Shown: positions 42,088 to 51,730 of the stretch, piece after piece
Numbering within the stretch: position 1 is the stretch's first letter
Layout: every line of letters begins with the position of its first letter
Assembly (NCBI RefSeq): GCF_900111885.1
Contig: NZ_FOKG01000013.1
Coordinates: forward strand, 62,001-126,000
Length of the DNA stretch: 64,000 nucleotides
Reading direction: 5' to 3'
DNA from: Amycolatopsis marina
GTDB taxonomy: Bacteria; Actinomycetota; Actinomycetes; Mycobacteriales; Pseudonocardiaceae
The notes under the pieces: generated by a model
The model's database searches: none
Seen by the model: the letters and a program-made list of their open reading frames with translations, nothing else
What the model was told of the DNA's origin: nothing
Made by a program: the position numbers and the translations under genes

Positions 42088-43185
42088 TTACCCCGGTTCC
42101 GGTGGATAGAGGCCCAGCGTCGAACGTTCGGTGTACTTCTCTTCCCGGCCGGTGTAGGTCAACTTGTCGAACAGTGGTCGCGGATCGACCTCCGAGTTGG
42201 TGGTGGCGGCGTAGTAGCCGTCGCCGGACAGGATCAGCCGGTCGTTGTCGGCATCGACGAACAGCCGCCGTATCGTGCGGTCGCTGCGATGGAACAACAC
42301 CCGCTCGTTGGAGACGGTGCCGTCCGGGGCCATGTCGAACGCGATTACATAGGGACCGATGCCTGCGGACCCGTTCTCGGACCAGCTCAGCCGAAAGTAG
42401 GTTTCGCCGGTGTAGTGCACGAAATTGGCTGGGATGAGCTCTGATCCGTCGGTGAAGTACTCGAGGCCGCGCGGGTCGTCCCCGTCGAACGCCGAGTCGA
42501 GGATGCGCAGTGTGTTGTCCGCGGAAACCACCACAGCCGACTTCATATCGGGCAAGAACCCTCTCATTTGGACGAAGGTCCGGCGCAGATCGTTCCGCGG
42601 CTCGGCGGGGGCGGCCACCTCTCCTCTCAGCTGTGGTGGCGCCCCGGAGGGATCGGCGGCGGTGACCGAGAGAATCTCCCACCTCGCATCCTCCTTGTCC
42701 CAGGACTTCTTGTCGTCGGTTCGCGACATGAACCAGACTTGCGACCCATCCGGGGAGAACTGGGGGAGCGCGTATTCCATCCGACCTTCACGCGGCGCCG
42801 CGACGGATCCGGTTTCGGCGTAGGCGCGGGTACCGTCGTCGACTTCACCCACCCTCACACCTCCGTCGGCGCCGATCCACGCCACCCGGCGGAAGTCGCG
42901 CGAGAATGCGTAGTCGCCCAGCGTAGGCATCCGTCGCCTGTCTTCTCTGGTCACGGTGAGGTCGAGTCGCAGCCGCTCGACCCCGTCGTCAGGGTCATGG
43001 AATGTCAGGTAGGCGTTCATTGGGCCAGCGGCCCAACTGGACGGCACGTTGAGTCGCACGAATCCGGACAGATCTGTTGCGGACAACCTGCTCGTGGATT
43101 CCGCCTGACCGCCATCGCACGCCGACAGCACCCCAACCGTCGCAGCGGCGAGCACGACCGCCAGGTGACTACGTAGCGTTCCCAT
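42088..43185 (-). CDS. Lipoprotein, beta-propeller-like, paralogue 1
   Basis: This 365-residue protein has a lipobox (GVLSAC-D, Cys near residue 21). It shares with the next gene LSxxDLSGFVRLxVP, FSxDFRRVAW, QFSPDGSQVWF, FDMxPDGTVSNERxLFH and a TLGLYPPE-type end. Tol-like or WD40-like propeller repeats are suggested by the SPDGSQ elements. It should be anchored to the outer face of the membrane. Function is unknown. It follows its paralogue by 58 bp, so the two are probably co-transcribed. Confidence 0.78.
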   Translation of the reverse strand: MGTLRSHLAVVLAAATVGVLSACDGGQAESTSRLSATDLSGFVRLNVPSSWAAGPMNAYLTFHDPDDGVERLRLDLTVTREDRRRMPTLGDYAFSRDFRRVAWIGADGGVRVGEVDDGTRAYAETGSVAAPREGRMEYALPQFSPDGSQVWFMSRTDDKKSWDKEDARWEILSVTAADPSGAPPQLRGEVAAPAEPRNDLRRTFVQMRGFLPDMKSAVVVSADNTLRILDSAFDGDDPRGLEYFTDGSELIPANFVHYTGETYFRLSWSENGSAGIGPYVIAFDMAPDGTVSNERVLFHRSDRTIRRLFVDADNDRLILSGDGYYAATTNSEVDPRPLFDKLTYTGREEKYTERSTLGLYPPEPG

Positions 43186-43243
43186 GGGCCGCTTCCCCTT
43201 CAAACGCTCGATGACAACACCGCACGACACAGCATTCCTTGCA

Positions 43244-44338
43244 CTACTCGGATTCCTGTGGATAGAAGCCAAGCATTGTTTCGGCGTGGAACTTCGGTGT
43301 GGGTTCGGCGTGGGTGAATGTTTCGAACAGCCGCTGCGGATCGGCATCGGAGTCGACGCCTGCGGAGTAGAAGCCGTCGTCTGTCCACAAGATCAGCCGG
43401 TCGTTGGCGGCATCGACGAACACATTCCAGATGGAGGTGCGACGGTAGTGAAAGAGCGTCCGCTCGTTCGAGACGGTGCCGTCTGGATTCATGTCGAAGG
43501 CAATCAGGGCCCGGCCATCGCGCTCGCTTGCCGGTCCGTTCTTCGTGTCACTGATCCGGAGGTAGCTGCGACCGGCGTAGTGCCTGAAATTCGCCGGGAT
43601 GACCTGTGACCCGTCACTGAAGTAGTCGAGGTCACGGCGGTCGTCACGATCGGACCTGCGCTCAAGGACGCGCAGCGTGTTGCCCTGGGAGATCTGGAAC
43701 GCCGATTCGCTCGTATCCGCCAACAGGCTCTGGCCCAGGTCGCTCACGGACTGGGCCGGGGCCGGTAGGTGTCCTCGTTGCCGCGGTGTCGATCCGGAGG
43801 GATCGGTGGCATCGATCGACAGAACCCGCCATGACGCGCCATCCTCGCGCCACGCGGGCTTGGCTTTGGGCCGGAGCACGAACCAGATCTGTGACCCGTC
43901 CGGAGAGAACTGGACCTCCCCGTACTGCATGGAGTGCCCTTCCGGACTTGGCTGGGGCGGCGGCACGGCTCCAGCCTCCCTGTAGGCGTGGGTACGGTCG
44001 TCCAACTCGGCCACGCGTACTCCATGGTCGAACGTCCACGCCACCCGGCGGAAGTCAGGTGAGAAACTGAGGCTCAAGGGCCTTGGTACGTAGCCGTTGT
44101 CGTACTTGGTGACGTTGAGGTCCAACCGCACCCGCTCGGCGCCGCCGTCGGAATCATGGAATGTCACGGAGACGTCCCCGCTGTCCCGGACTTTCGGCAC
44201 GTGGAGTCGCACGAATCCGGACAGGTCTTTCGCGGACAGCCCGCTTGCGGACTCGGCTGGGTGGCTGTCGCAGGCCGGCAGCACGGCGAGGGCCATAGCG
44301 GCGAGCATTACGGCCGTGTTCCTGCGCGACATTCGCAT
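43244..44338 (-). CDS. Lipoprotein, beta-propeller-like, paralogue 2
   Basis: This 364-residue lipoprotein has the lipobox AVLPAC-D and is a tandem paralogue of the protein at 42088-43185, clearly diverged but alignable along its length. Two ATG codons (44338 and 44332) are possible starts. It is the first gene of the pair. A dispersed repeat and a terminator lie between it and the tRNA. Function unknown. Confidence 0.78.
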   Translation of the reverse strand: MRMSRRNTAVMLAAMALAVLPACDSHPAESASGLSAKDLSGFVRLHVPKVRDSGDVSVTFHDSDGGAERVRLDLNVTKYDNGYVPRPLSLSFSPDFRRVAWTFDHGVRVAELDDRTHAYREAGAVPPPQPSPEGHSMQYGEVQFSPDGSQIWFVLRPKAKPAWREDGASWRVLSIDATDPSGSTPRQRGHLPAPAQSVSDLGQSLLADTSESAFQISQGNTLRVLERRSDRDDRRDLDYFSDGSQVIPANFRHYAGRSYLRISDTKNGPASERDGRALIAFDMNPDGTVSNERTLFHYRRTSIWNVFVDAANDRLILWTDDGFYSAGVDSDADPQRLFETFTHAEPTPKFHAETMLGFYPQESE

Positions 44339-44568
44339 GCGACGGGTTCCTCCAATGGCTTACACGCCCACTCCTGGCCTGTTTGGGTCGGCCAGCGCTC
44401 CGTGTGCGCCACTCGGAATCCGGACGGCACGGGGTCGCGGCCGCAGCGGCCACCGCTCGATCGTGCCGAACGCGGCAGGCAGCACACGCTGCCCGCGAGC
44501 GCCCGAGTCCGGCGGGAGGACACACTGGTCGGCTGCCACACCTCGCTCGTGGCGAGTACCGGGTACGG

Positions 44569-44656
44569 CTGCGCTACGGGCCGGGTCGAGGTGGGCCGGG
44601 TCCCGAGCTGGTGCCGTCTTTGTGCCCCGCCACAGGTCCTATGCGTGCGGAAGAGC
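44569..44656. repeat. Dispersed imperfect direct repeat, copy 2
   Basis: This copy matches 40698-40796 and lies between the lipoprotein promoter region and the tRNA gene. No coding function is apparent; it may be a duplicated upstream region of the lipoprotein family. Confidence 0.6.
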
Positions 44657-44671
44657 GGGGCCCAGAACGAG

Positions 44672-44710
44672 ATCAACCCCCGACCGCATTACCGCAGGCC
44701 AGGGGTTGAT
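44672..44710 (-). terminator. Hairpin downstream of tRNA-Ala
   Basis: ATCAACCCC pairs with GGGGTTGAT, with partial extra pairing inside the 21-nt interior. It lies 19 bp beyond the 3' end of the leftward tRNA gene. Confidence 0.6.
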
Positions 44711-44728
44711 TCTTGCTACATCTTCAAC

Positions 44729-44804
44729 TGGTGGAGCTGAGGGGAATCGAACCCCTGACCTTCTCGATGCGAACGAGACGCGCTACCAACTGCGCTACAG
44801 CCCC
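44729..44804 (-). tRNA. tRNA-Ala (anticodon CGC), CCA encoded
   Basis: Read leftward, the sequence folds into a full cloverleaf: acceptor GGGGCTG/CAGCTCC, D-arm GCGC/GCGC, anticodon stem TCTCG/CGAGA with loop TTCGCAT (anticodon CGC, codon GCG), and T-arm AGGGG-TTCGATT-CCCCT. The discriminator is A and CCA is genomically encoded at 44731-44729. Its 3' end faces the accessory region on the left, as expected for an integration site. Confidence 0.96.
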
Positions 44805-44861
44805 TTGGTGAAGCGCGACGAGCATAACAGTCGGGCGCGACCCACCTTTCAAGCGGGGTGG

Positions 44862-45770
44862 CTACTCGCCCACCGCCCTACGGAACGGCAATTGCCCCGG
44901 GTCGTTGAGCTCATGGAAGGCCGGATCCTCGTCATCCAGGTCGAGCACGACGGCCTGGCGCCGGATCCGCGAGGTCGGCACCGGCTTGCGCTCGGCACCC
45001 ACGATCTCGCGGCGATACTCGGCCACCTCGATCTCCTCGTGCGACTCGAACTCCGCCATGCCCCTGCGGTCGCGGGCTATGGCGTTCATCCTGGCCAGCC
45101 TGCGCTGCCGGATCTCCTCCTCGATACGCACCTGCCTGCGCAGATACGCCAGATACCCGACCAGAGTGACACCCGCCGCCCCGTTGGCCCACCACAGCGA
45201 CGACCAGAGAAACACCGCGGCCACAGCTGTGATGATCACGACAGCGATCAGTGACAGCACCACACGCTGCCGGTATGCGTACTTCGCCTTCGCGGCGATC
45301 TCCGCGGCCTCCGGATCGAATCCGCCGCGTCCCGGGCGGTATCGACGCGCCGAACGGCCGGCCGAGGGCACACCGGTGCCACGTCCCTGGGGGCGCTGCT
45401 CCTCGAGTGTCATCGACTCCTCGTCCACGAAGTCCTCGTGGACGTTGTCCAGTTCGTCCGGTTCGTCGTCGAAACCGTCGTCGAACTCGTCCTCGAGATC
45501 GACGGGGTCATCAGCATCGTAGTCACCGACATCCAGGTCGGCAGCGCGCTCGACGGGCGCGTCCTGATGAGTCTTGTCGGACATGGCGAATCCCTCCCGC
45601 CCCCCAGCAGGTGCAGCGAAAACTCCGCGTGTTCCCCCGGCCCGCACGACGCGGGCCGCCAACGCTGAGTCGTTCGTCTGCGCGATTTCCTGACGCTTGC
45701 GCGCGACCATCGGAACCAAAATTACAAGCCACGCTGCAGCCAGCGCGACGATGATCAACGAGCTCGGCAT
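44862..45770 (-). CDS. glpR: Membrane receptor GlpR (SepX-like) of gephyrin-like Glp
   Basis: This 302-residue protein has an N-terminal helix (PSSLIIVALAAAWLVILVP), a long acidic low-complexity linker, two further helices (VVLSLIAVVIITAVAAVFLW and the next) and a C-terminal basic part. This layout matches the actinobacterial divisome protein GlpR/SepX, which binds Glp and FtsZ-associated proteins. The Glp gene itself lies at 46671-47966, with an acetyltransferase between. Role in cell division is from knowledge of the family. Confidence 0.78.
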   Translation of the reverse strand: MPSSLIIVALAAAWLVILVPMVARKRQEIAQTNDSALAARVVRAGGTRGVFAAPAGGREGFAMSDKTHQDAPVERAADLDVGDYDADDPVDLEDEFDDGFDDEPDELDNVHEDFVDEESMTLEEQRPQGRGTGVPSAGRSARRYRPGRGGFDPEAAEIAAKAKYAYRQRVVLSLIAVVIITAVAAVFLWSSLWWANGAAGVTLVGYLAYLRRQVRIEEEIRQRRLARMNAIARDRRGMAEFESHEEIEVAEYRREIVGAERKPVPTSRIRRQAVVLDLDDEDPAFHELNDPGQLPFRRAVGE

Positions 45771-45994
45771 CTCCCGTCACCTCCCCCGACCTCTGTCCCT
45801 ATGCCAAAGCCGGTTCATGCACTGGCTTGTGCACAACCATCCTTGTCTCCTCTTGTCACGCTAGCCACAGGAGTCACACGAGCGGGAGCGCCACGCCGCA
45901 TGGAAACTTGAAAAGTCATCACTGAACTAGGTGAAATCAAGATGATGTGGTATCGGCCTCAAACAGCCACCACACACGGCTGGATCAGCGCTGG

Positions 45995-46666
45995 TCAAGC
46001 GTGTTCGGCCCGTCCCGAGCGGACGAGCCGCGCGCACAGGCCGTCCTCGACCTCCTCGGCGGTCACCGCGAAACAGAGATGGTCCCGCCACGCTCCCGCG
46101 ACGTCGAGATAACGCAGGAACAGTCCCTCCTCCCGGAAGCCCGCCTTCGCCAGCACCCGCAGACTCGCCCCGTTCTCCGGCCGCACGGTCGCCTCCACAC
46201 GGTGCAACCCTGCCTCGCCGAACGCGTGGTCGACGGCCATCGCGACAGCCGCCGTCGCGACCCCCTTGCCTGCCAGTTCCGAGGACACCCAGTAGCCGAC
46301 CCAGGCCGAGCGCAGCGACGCCCGGATCACGTTGCCCAGCGTGATCTGGCCGGCGAACACGCCGTCGACGGTGATCGCGAACGGCAGGCACAACCCCTGC
46401 CTGCCCAGCCGCCGCAGACTCGACCACTGGGGCAGCCATGCCGTGATGGAATTGCGCTCGTCCCACGCCCCGGGCGCGGTCGGCTCCCAGCGCTCCAGGT
46501 ACACGCGGTCCCGCAGCCGCAGCCTGCTCCACTCGCCCGCGTCCCGCAGGCGCACCGGGCGTAGCGCGACCACTCCCGCGGGCACCCGGAGGGCGCCGGG
46601 ACGCGCAGGCCATCCGGGGTGCCGCGACTCGATCTGGTGCGTGGTGCCACTCGCCGGTGTCGACAT
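45995..46666 (-). CDS. GNAT acetyltransferase, RimJ/RimL-like
   Basis: This 223-residue protein has the GNAT acetyl-CoA site SSELAGKGVATAAVAMAVDH and the later ENGASLRVLAKAGFREEG. Proteins of this type acetylate ribosomal protein N-termini or small molecules. The stop of the Glp gene lies 4 bp upstream, so they form one operon with galU. Confidence 0.87.
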   Translation of the reverse strand: MSTPASGTTHQIESRHPGWPARPGALRVPAGVVALRPVRLRDAGEWSRLRLRDRVYLERWEPTAPGAWDERNSITAWLPQWSSLRRLGRQGLCLPFAITVDGVFAGQITLGNVIRASLRSAWVGYWVSSELAGKGVATAAVAMAVDHAFGEAGLHRVEATVRPENGASLRVLAKAGFREEGLFLRYLDVAGAWRDHLCFAVTAEEVEDGLCARLVRSGRAEHA

Positions 46667-46670
46667 AGCG

Positions 46671-47966
46671 CTATGTGCGCTGGGCGAGGAAAGTCACCTT
46701 GACCTGCTCACCCACGGATACCTCGGTGAGGTCCTCGTCCACCGTGATCAGGCAGTTCGCCTCGGCCAGCGACGCCAGCAGATGCGCGCCGGATGTCCCG
46801 AGCGGCTGCACCAGGTACTCACCGTTGCCCTCGTCCCGCAGCAGTTGCCCGCGCAGGAAGCCCTTGCGCCCCTTCGTCGAGGTGACCGGCGAGAGCAGAC
46901 GAGCACCCACCACGCGCCGATGCGGGTTCCTGGTGCCACGCGCCGCCCGGATCAGCGGCCGGATCAGCACCTCGAACACCACCAGCGCGCTCATCGGGTT
47001 GGCCGGGATCAGGAACGTCGGCACCGAGTCCGGGCCGAGCCTGCCGAAGCCCTGCACCGAACCGGGGTGCATGGCGACCCTGGTCATGTCGATATCGCCG
47101 AGATCGGCCAGCGCGGCGTGTACCTCGTCACCGATGTTGCCACCGGCTCCGCCCGCGACCACCACGATCTCCGACATCAGCAGCCTGCCCTCGACGATCT
47201 CCTGCAGCCGCTTCGGATCACTCGGGACGATGCCGACCCTGCTGACCTCCGCGCCCGCGTCGCGCGCTGCGGCCGACAGTGCATAGGAGTTCACGTCGTA
47301 GACCTGGCCCACCGTGGGCGTGCGGTCGATGTCGACCAGCTCGTCGCCCACGGACACGATCGACACCCGTGGGCGCGGGTAGACGAGCACCTTGGAGCGG
47401 CCGACCGCGGCGAGCAGCCCGACCTGCGCGGAGCCGATGGTGTCACCCTGCCGCACGGCGACGTCGCCGATCTGCACGTCCTCGCCGGTCCGCCGCACGT
47501 ATCCGGCGGACGGCACCGGTCGGTGCACCGTCACCTTGGCCTGGTGCCCGTCGGTGAACGACGTCGGCACGACCGCGTCGGCCAGCGTGGGCAGCGGTGC
47601 GCCGGTCGCGACCCGAACCGCCTGACCCGGCTGCAGCCTGCGCGGCTGCCGCGAGCCCGCCGCGATCTCGCCGACCACCGGAAGCTGCACCGGCTCGTCC
47701 CCGACAGCGCGGACGTCCACGCTGCGGACCGCGTATCCGTCCACCGCCGCCTGGTCGAAGCCAGGAAGCGCGTGTTCGGCGACGACCTCCTCCGCGCACA
47801 GCAGTCCCTGCGCCTCGGAGATCGCGACGCGCACCGGCCGTGGACGCACCGCGGCACCGAGCACGGCCTCGATCTGGGCCTCCACCGACCGGAAGTCGGT
47901 GGCAGGCTCAGCGGAGTCCAGTGCCTCCGGTGCTCCAGGGGCGGGAATCGGTTCGGGTTCGGTCAT
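46671..47966 (-). CDS. glp: Gephyrin-like molybdotransferase Glp (MoeA family)
   Basis: This 431-residue MoeA-family protein has the N-terminal ALPGFDQAAVDGYAVRS, the MPT-binding VSIVSVGDELVDI and VVVAGGAGGNIGDE, and PANPMSALVVFEVLIRPLI. In actinobacteria the copy next to galU and GlpR is the divisome-linked Glp; a molybdenum-cofactor role cannot be excluded. The ATG at 47966 overlaps the galU stop. Confidence 0.85.
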   Translation of the reverse strand: MTEPEPIPAPGAPEALDSAEPATDFRSVEAQIEAVLGAAVRPRPVRVAISEAQGLLCAEEVVAEHALPGFDQAAVDGYAVRSVDVRAVGDEPVQLPVVGEIAAGSRQPRRLQPGQAVRVATGAPLPTLADAVVPTSFTDGHQAKVTVHRPVPSAGYVRRTGEDVQIGDVAVRQGDTIGSAQVGLLAAVGRSKVLVYPRPRVSIVSVGDELVDIDRTPTVGQVYDVNSYALSAAARDAGAEVSRVGIVPSDPKRLQEIVEGRLLMSEIVVVAGGAGGNIGDEVHAALADLGDIDMTRVAMHPGSVQGFGRLGPDSVPTFLIPANPMSALVVFEVLIRPLIRAARGTRNPHRRVVGARLLSPVTSTKGRKGFLRGQLLRDEGNGEYLVQPLGTSGAHLLASLAEANCLITVDEDLTEVSVGEQVKVTFLAQRT

Positions 47967-48868
47967 GAGCGAGGGTTTCCGATCCGTTCGGCCAGCCAAT
48001 CACGTAGCGACGGTCCGTAGTCCGGGTGTTCGAGGGCGAAGTCGACGGCCGCCCGCAGGAAGCCGCCTGGGTTACCGAGGTCGTGCCGTCCTCCGTCGTG
48101 GACGACGACATGCACAGGGTGCCCCCGCTCGATCAACAGCGCCACCGCGTCGGTGAGCTGCAGTTCGCCGCCGGACCCGGGGGTGATCTGCTTCAGCGCG
48201 TCGAAGATCGCCCTGTCGAGCAGATATCTGCCCGCCGCCGCGAACGTCGACGGTGCGTCCTCGGGTGCGGGCTTCTCCACCATCCCGTGCACCCGTTTGA
48301 CGTCGGAGTCGTCGGTGTCCTGCACGTCGAACACCCCGTACGCGGAGATCTGCTCCTTGGGGATGTCGAACGCGCAGAGCACGCTGCCGCCGTACCGCGC
48401 CCGTACCTGTGCCATCCGGTCCAGGACCCCGGTGGGGAGCACGAGGTCGTCCGGCAACAGCACGGCGACACACGTGTCCTCGTCGGCGAGGTTTCCCTCT
48501 GCCTGCGCGACGGCGTGCCCGAGGCCGAGGGCCTCGTGCTGGATCGCCACCTCGACGTCCAGCAGCCCCGGCGCCCTGCGCACCTTCTCCAGCAACTCGG
48601 TCTTGCCCTTGCGTTCCAGCGTCTGCTCCAGCTCCGGAGCTTCGCGGAAGTAGTCGACCACTGCTTCCTTGCCCGGCGAAGTGACGATCACCAGGCGTTT
48701 CGCGCCCGAGGCAGCCGCCTCGGCGGCGACCAGCTCGATGCCCGGTGTGTCGACCACAGGCAGCAGTTCCTTGGGCACTGCCTTGGTCGTCGGCAGAAAC
48801 CTCGTGCCAAGGCCTGCGGCAGGCACGATTGCGGTTCGGAACGTCTGGTTATTCGCGGCGCCCGTCAT
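47963..48868 (-). CDS. galU: UTP-glucose-1-phosphate uridylyltransferase
   Basis: This 301-residue enzyme makes UDP-glucose from UTP and glucose-1-phosphate. It has the nucleotide loop IVPAAGLGTRFLPTTKAVPKE, EALGLGHAV, and VEKPAPEDAPS. The ATG at 48868 gives the usual length; upstream in-frame codons are not needed. It heads the galU-glp-GNAT operon and is divergent from the cyclo-ligase gene with a 24-bp gap. Confidence 0.93.
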   Translation of the reverse strand: MTGAANNQTFRTAIVPAAGLGTRFLPTTKAVPKELLPVVDTPGIELVAAEAAASGAKRLVIVTSPGKEAVVDYFREAPELEQTLERKGKTELLEKVRRAPGLLDVEVAIQHEALGLGHAVAQAEGNLADEDTCVAVLLPDDLVLPTGVLDRMAQVRARYGGSVLCAFDIPKEQISAYGVFDVQDTDDSDVKRVHGMVEKPAPEDAPSTFAAAGRYLLDRAIFDALKQITPGSGGELQLTDAVALLIERGHPVHVVVHDGGRHDLGNPGGFLRAAVDFALEHPDYGPSLRDWLAERIGNPRS

Positions 48869-48892
48869 GGGCGCAAAGCCTAACCTGGCGAC

Positions 48893-49495
48893 GTGCACCC
48901 CCGCGGCAATGAGCGCCTGAGCAAGACGGAGTGGCGCGCGCACCTGCTCGCCCGGCGGGCCGGCGTGCCGCCTGCCCAGCGGGCGGCCGAGGCCGACGCC
49001 CTGGCCCTCGCGACGGCAAGCATCCAGGCTCGAACCGTGTGCTGTTACGTCCCGTTCGGCGATGAACCCGGCTCGCTCGCGCTGCTCGACGCACTGCGTG
49101 ATCGGGGTGTCCGCGTGCTCCTGCCGATCGTCCCTCCTCGGCCCGGCCCCCTCGACTGGGCCGAGTACACCGGTAGCCCACTCCTGGTCCAGGGCCGATT
49201 TCGCGGGCTAATGGAGCCGGCGGGCGAGCGGCTCGGGTCTGCCGGAGTGGCAGCCGCCGAGGTGGTTCTGGTGCCCGCGCTCGCCGTGGACCATCGCGGT
49301 GTGCGGCTCGGCAGGGGCGCGGGCTTCTACGATCGGACTCTGCCGCTCGCGCGACCGGGGACGGCGTTCGTCGCCGTGATTCGGGACACAGAACTCGTCC
49401 GGCGGCTGCCCGCCGAAGCACACGACACGCGGATGGATGCCGTACTCACACCCGGACGGGGGATGCTGGCCCTGCCCGAACGAGGCGAACCGTGA
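48893..49495 (+). CDS. 5-formyltetrahydrofolate cyclo-ligase
   Basis: This 200-residue enzyme converts 5-formyl-THF to 5,10-methenyl-THF with ATP. Family marks are KTEWRAHLLARRAG, YVPFGDEPG and the ATP loop GVRLGRGAGFYDR. The GTG at 48893 gives full length. The gene is divergent from galU, a common actinobacterial arrangement. Confidence 0.92.
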   Translation: MHPRGNERLSKTEWRAHLLARRAGVPPAQRAAEADALALATASIQARTVCCYVPFGDEPGSLALLDALRDRGVRVLLPIVPPRPGPLDWAEYTGSPLLVQGRFRGLMEPAGERLGSAGVAAAEVVLVPALAVDHRGVRLGRGAGFYDRTLPLARPGTAFVAVIRDTELVRRLPAEAHDTRMDAVLTPGRGMLALPERGEP

Positions 49496-49643
49496 GTGGA
49501 TCTGGCCGGACCAGGTGTGCTGTGATGTGGTGCCCCACCCGTGACCTGCTGTGACGAATCCGTGTTTGCGCTCGGGGAATGTCGTCCCGCAGAATTGGGT
49601 TAGCACTCTCGCGGATCGAGTGCCAACTCGCGAAGGAGCCCCC

Positions 49644-50045
<402 letters not shown>

Positions 50046-50184
50046 CCGGACCACCGGTTCTGTCCACATCCCCTGAGTTGTCCACAGGCGCGTGATTCCG
50101 TCCTTCCGGTTCACGCGCAGGCGCCCCTAGCGTCGATCGGGCCGGGCGAGGACGACTCGCCTTCCGCGGGCCGAGACGGGGGTT

Positions 50185-50892
50185 GTGATGAGGACAGCAC
50201 GTCCAGGAAATCCGGGAAGATCTACGGCAGGGCCTTCGGCTACCGGATCCCGCTGTCGACACCGCTGGCGGGCCTGGCTCGGACCGCTTGCCACGGCACG
50301 ACCGTTCACCCTCGCGCGCTGGGCGTTGTCAGTGGTGCTGCTGGTGCTCGCCACCGTGCTGGCGGTGCACCCTGCCGCAACAGGGGTGGAGCCGTCGATA
50401 CCCACTCTGGTCGCCGCCCGTGACCTCTCGCTCGGTACCAGCCTCGCCCCCGGCGACCTACGTGTCGTCGACGTCCCCGCGCCGCTGCGCCCGAACGGGG
50501 CCATGGACTCGCCGGACAACGCATTGGGCCGTCCGCTCGCCGGAGCGGTCAGGGCCGGTGAGGCACTGACCGACGCACGCCTGGTCGGTGGCCGCCCAAC
50601 CGCTCCGGGCACCGCAACAGTGCCGGTTCGCCTCGCCGACCCGGGTATCGCGGGTCTGCTGCAGGCCGGCACGAAGGTCGGCGTCGTGACGACCGGTACC
50701 GAGCACCCGGTTCCGCCGGTGGCCAACAGCGACCACGCGGACGACCTGGACACCGCAACCGTGCTGACCGTGCTTCCGAGTGCCGAGCGCGAGCAGGACG
50801 GCCCGCTGGTACTGCTCTCCGTGCCGCTGGCATCAGCCACCGCATTGGCGTCGGCGTCGCTGGGACAACCCGTAACGGTTACGCTCCGCTAG
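50185..50892 (+). CDS. SAF-domain protein (CpaB/RcpC-like)
   Basis: This 235-residue protein has one N-terminal membrane helix (WALSVVLLVLATVLAVH) and then an SAF domain (VAARDLSLGTSLAPGDLRVVDVP), as in the Flp-pilus protein CpaB. The start is a GTG at 50185 or the next ATG. No other pilus genes are near. It precedes mscL in the conserved actinobacterial order. Confidence 0.85.
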   Translation: MMRTARPGNPGRSTAGPSATGSRCRHRWRAWLGPLATARPFTLARWALSVVLLVLATVLAVHPAATGVEPSIPTLVAARDLSLGTSLAPGDLRVVDVPAPLRPNGAMDSPDNALGRPLAGAVRAGEALTDARLVGGRPTAPGTATVPVRLADPGIAGLLQAGTKVGVVTTGTEHPVPPVANSDHADDLDTATVLTVLPSAEREQDGPLVLLSVPLASATALASASLGQPVTVTLR

Positions 50893-50961
50893 GCGGTGCC
50901 CGGGTCCATAAGGGAGAGACCGCCACTCACCCACCGTCCCGACACCACTCAGGAGAGCACT

Positions 50962-51363
50962 GTGCTGAAGGGCTTCAAAGACTTCATCATGCGCGGCAAC
51001 GTCGTCGACCTCGCGGTCGCCGTCGTCATCGGTACCGCGTTCACCGTGATCGTCACGTCATTCACCGAGGGTCTGATCAAGCCCCTGATCAACGCCTTGG
51101 GCGGTGCCGACGCGGGGCAGGGGCTCGGCTTCAACATCCTCAGCGAAAACGATGCCACATTCCTCGACTTCGGCAGCGTGATCAACGCGGCGATCAACTT
51201 CCTGCTGATCGCCGCGGTGGTCTACTTCGTCATCGTGCTCCCGGTGCAGAAGGTCCAGCAGCGGCGCAAGCGCGGCGAGGAAGCCGGCCCCGCCGCACCC
51301 ACCGATGTGGAACTGCTCACCGAGATCAGGGACCTGCTTCGCCAGCAGCAGGGCCGGAGCTGA
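50962..51363 (+). CDS. mscL: Large-conductance mechanosensitive channel
   Basis: This 133-residue channel starts MLKGFKDFIMRGNVVDLAVAVVIGTAF, the hallmark MscL N-terminus and first helix, followed by a second helix (INFLLIAAVVYFVIVLP) and a basic C-terminal cluster. It opens under membrane tension. The GTG start follows an AGGAGAG site. Confidence 0.95.
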   Translation: MLKGFKDFIMRGNVVDLAVAVVIGTAFTVIVTSFTEGLIKPLINALGGADAGQGLGFNILSENDATFLDFGSVINAAINFLLIAAVVYFVIVLPVQKVQQRRKRGEEAGPAAPTDVELLTEIRDLLRQQQGRS

Positions 51364-51532
51364 GTTTGTCCGAGAGAGCGTCTGAGAACTGACGTTGCGT
51401 GGTCACGATGATCCGTGGAACTCGGCCGACGAAGTCCCGCTATCGAGGCGGCAGGGCGCGTTCTTCTGCTCACCGTCACAAGTCAGCTCGATCCTCAGCC
51501 GCCAACCGAGCAGAGCCAAGGGCGGGCAGTTT

Positions 51533-51730
51533 CTACCGGTCGTGGTGCGGTGGCCGGTTCTCCAGATGCCAGTCATCGGAGTCCCGGCCCCGCACACCGG
51601 GCTCACGCTCGTCCGAGGTGGTGTCCGGAAGTACCTCCCCGAAGACCGCGTCGAGTTCCCGCTTGTCGGGTCGACGGGGAGGTGAAGACGAGTCACCGGG
51701 CGGGACGGGCCCGCCAGGCCGCTCTGTCAC
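51533..51730 (-). CDS. Small conserved protein coupled to the MogA-like gene
   Basis: This 65-residue, charged, Pro/Arg/Asp-rich protein starts at a GTG overlapping the MogA-like stop by 4 bp (GTGA). It contains RRPDKRELDAVFGEVLP, which has the look of a conserved core. Similar small genes follow mog/moaB genes in related actinobacteria, from memory. No function is known. Confidence 0.6.
   Translation of the reverse strand: MTERPGGPVPPGDSSSPPRRPDKRELDAVFGEVLPDTTSDEREPGVRGRDSDDWHLENRPPHHDR

Noticed and set aside
46332..48020. 562-residue rightward frame
   Set aside because: It lies antisense to the acetyltransferase and Glp genes and has the His/Arg-rich composition typical of high-GC shadow frames.
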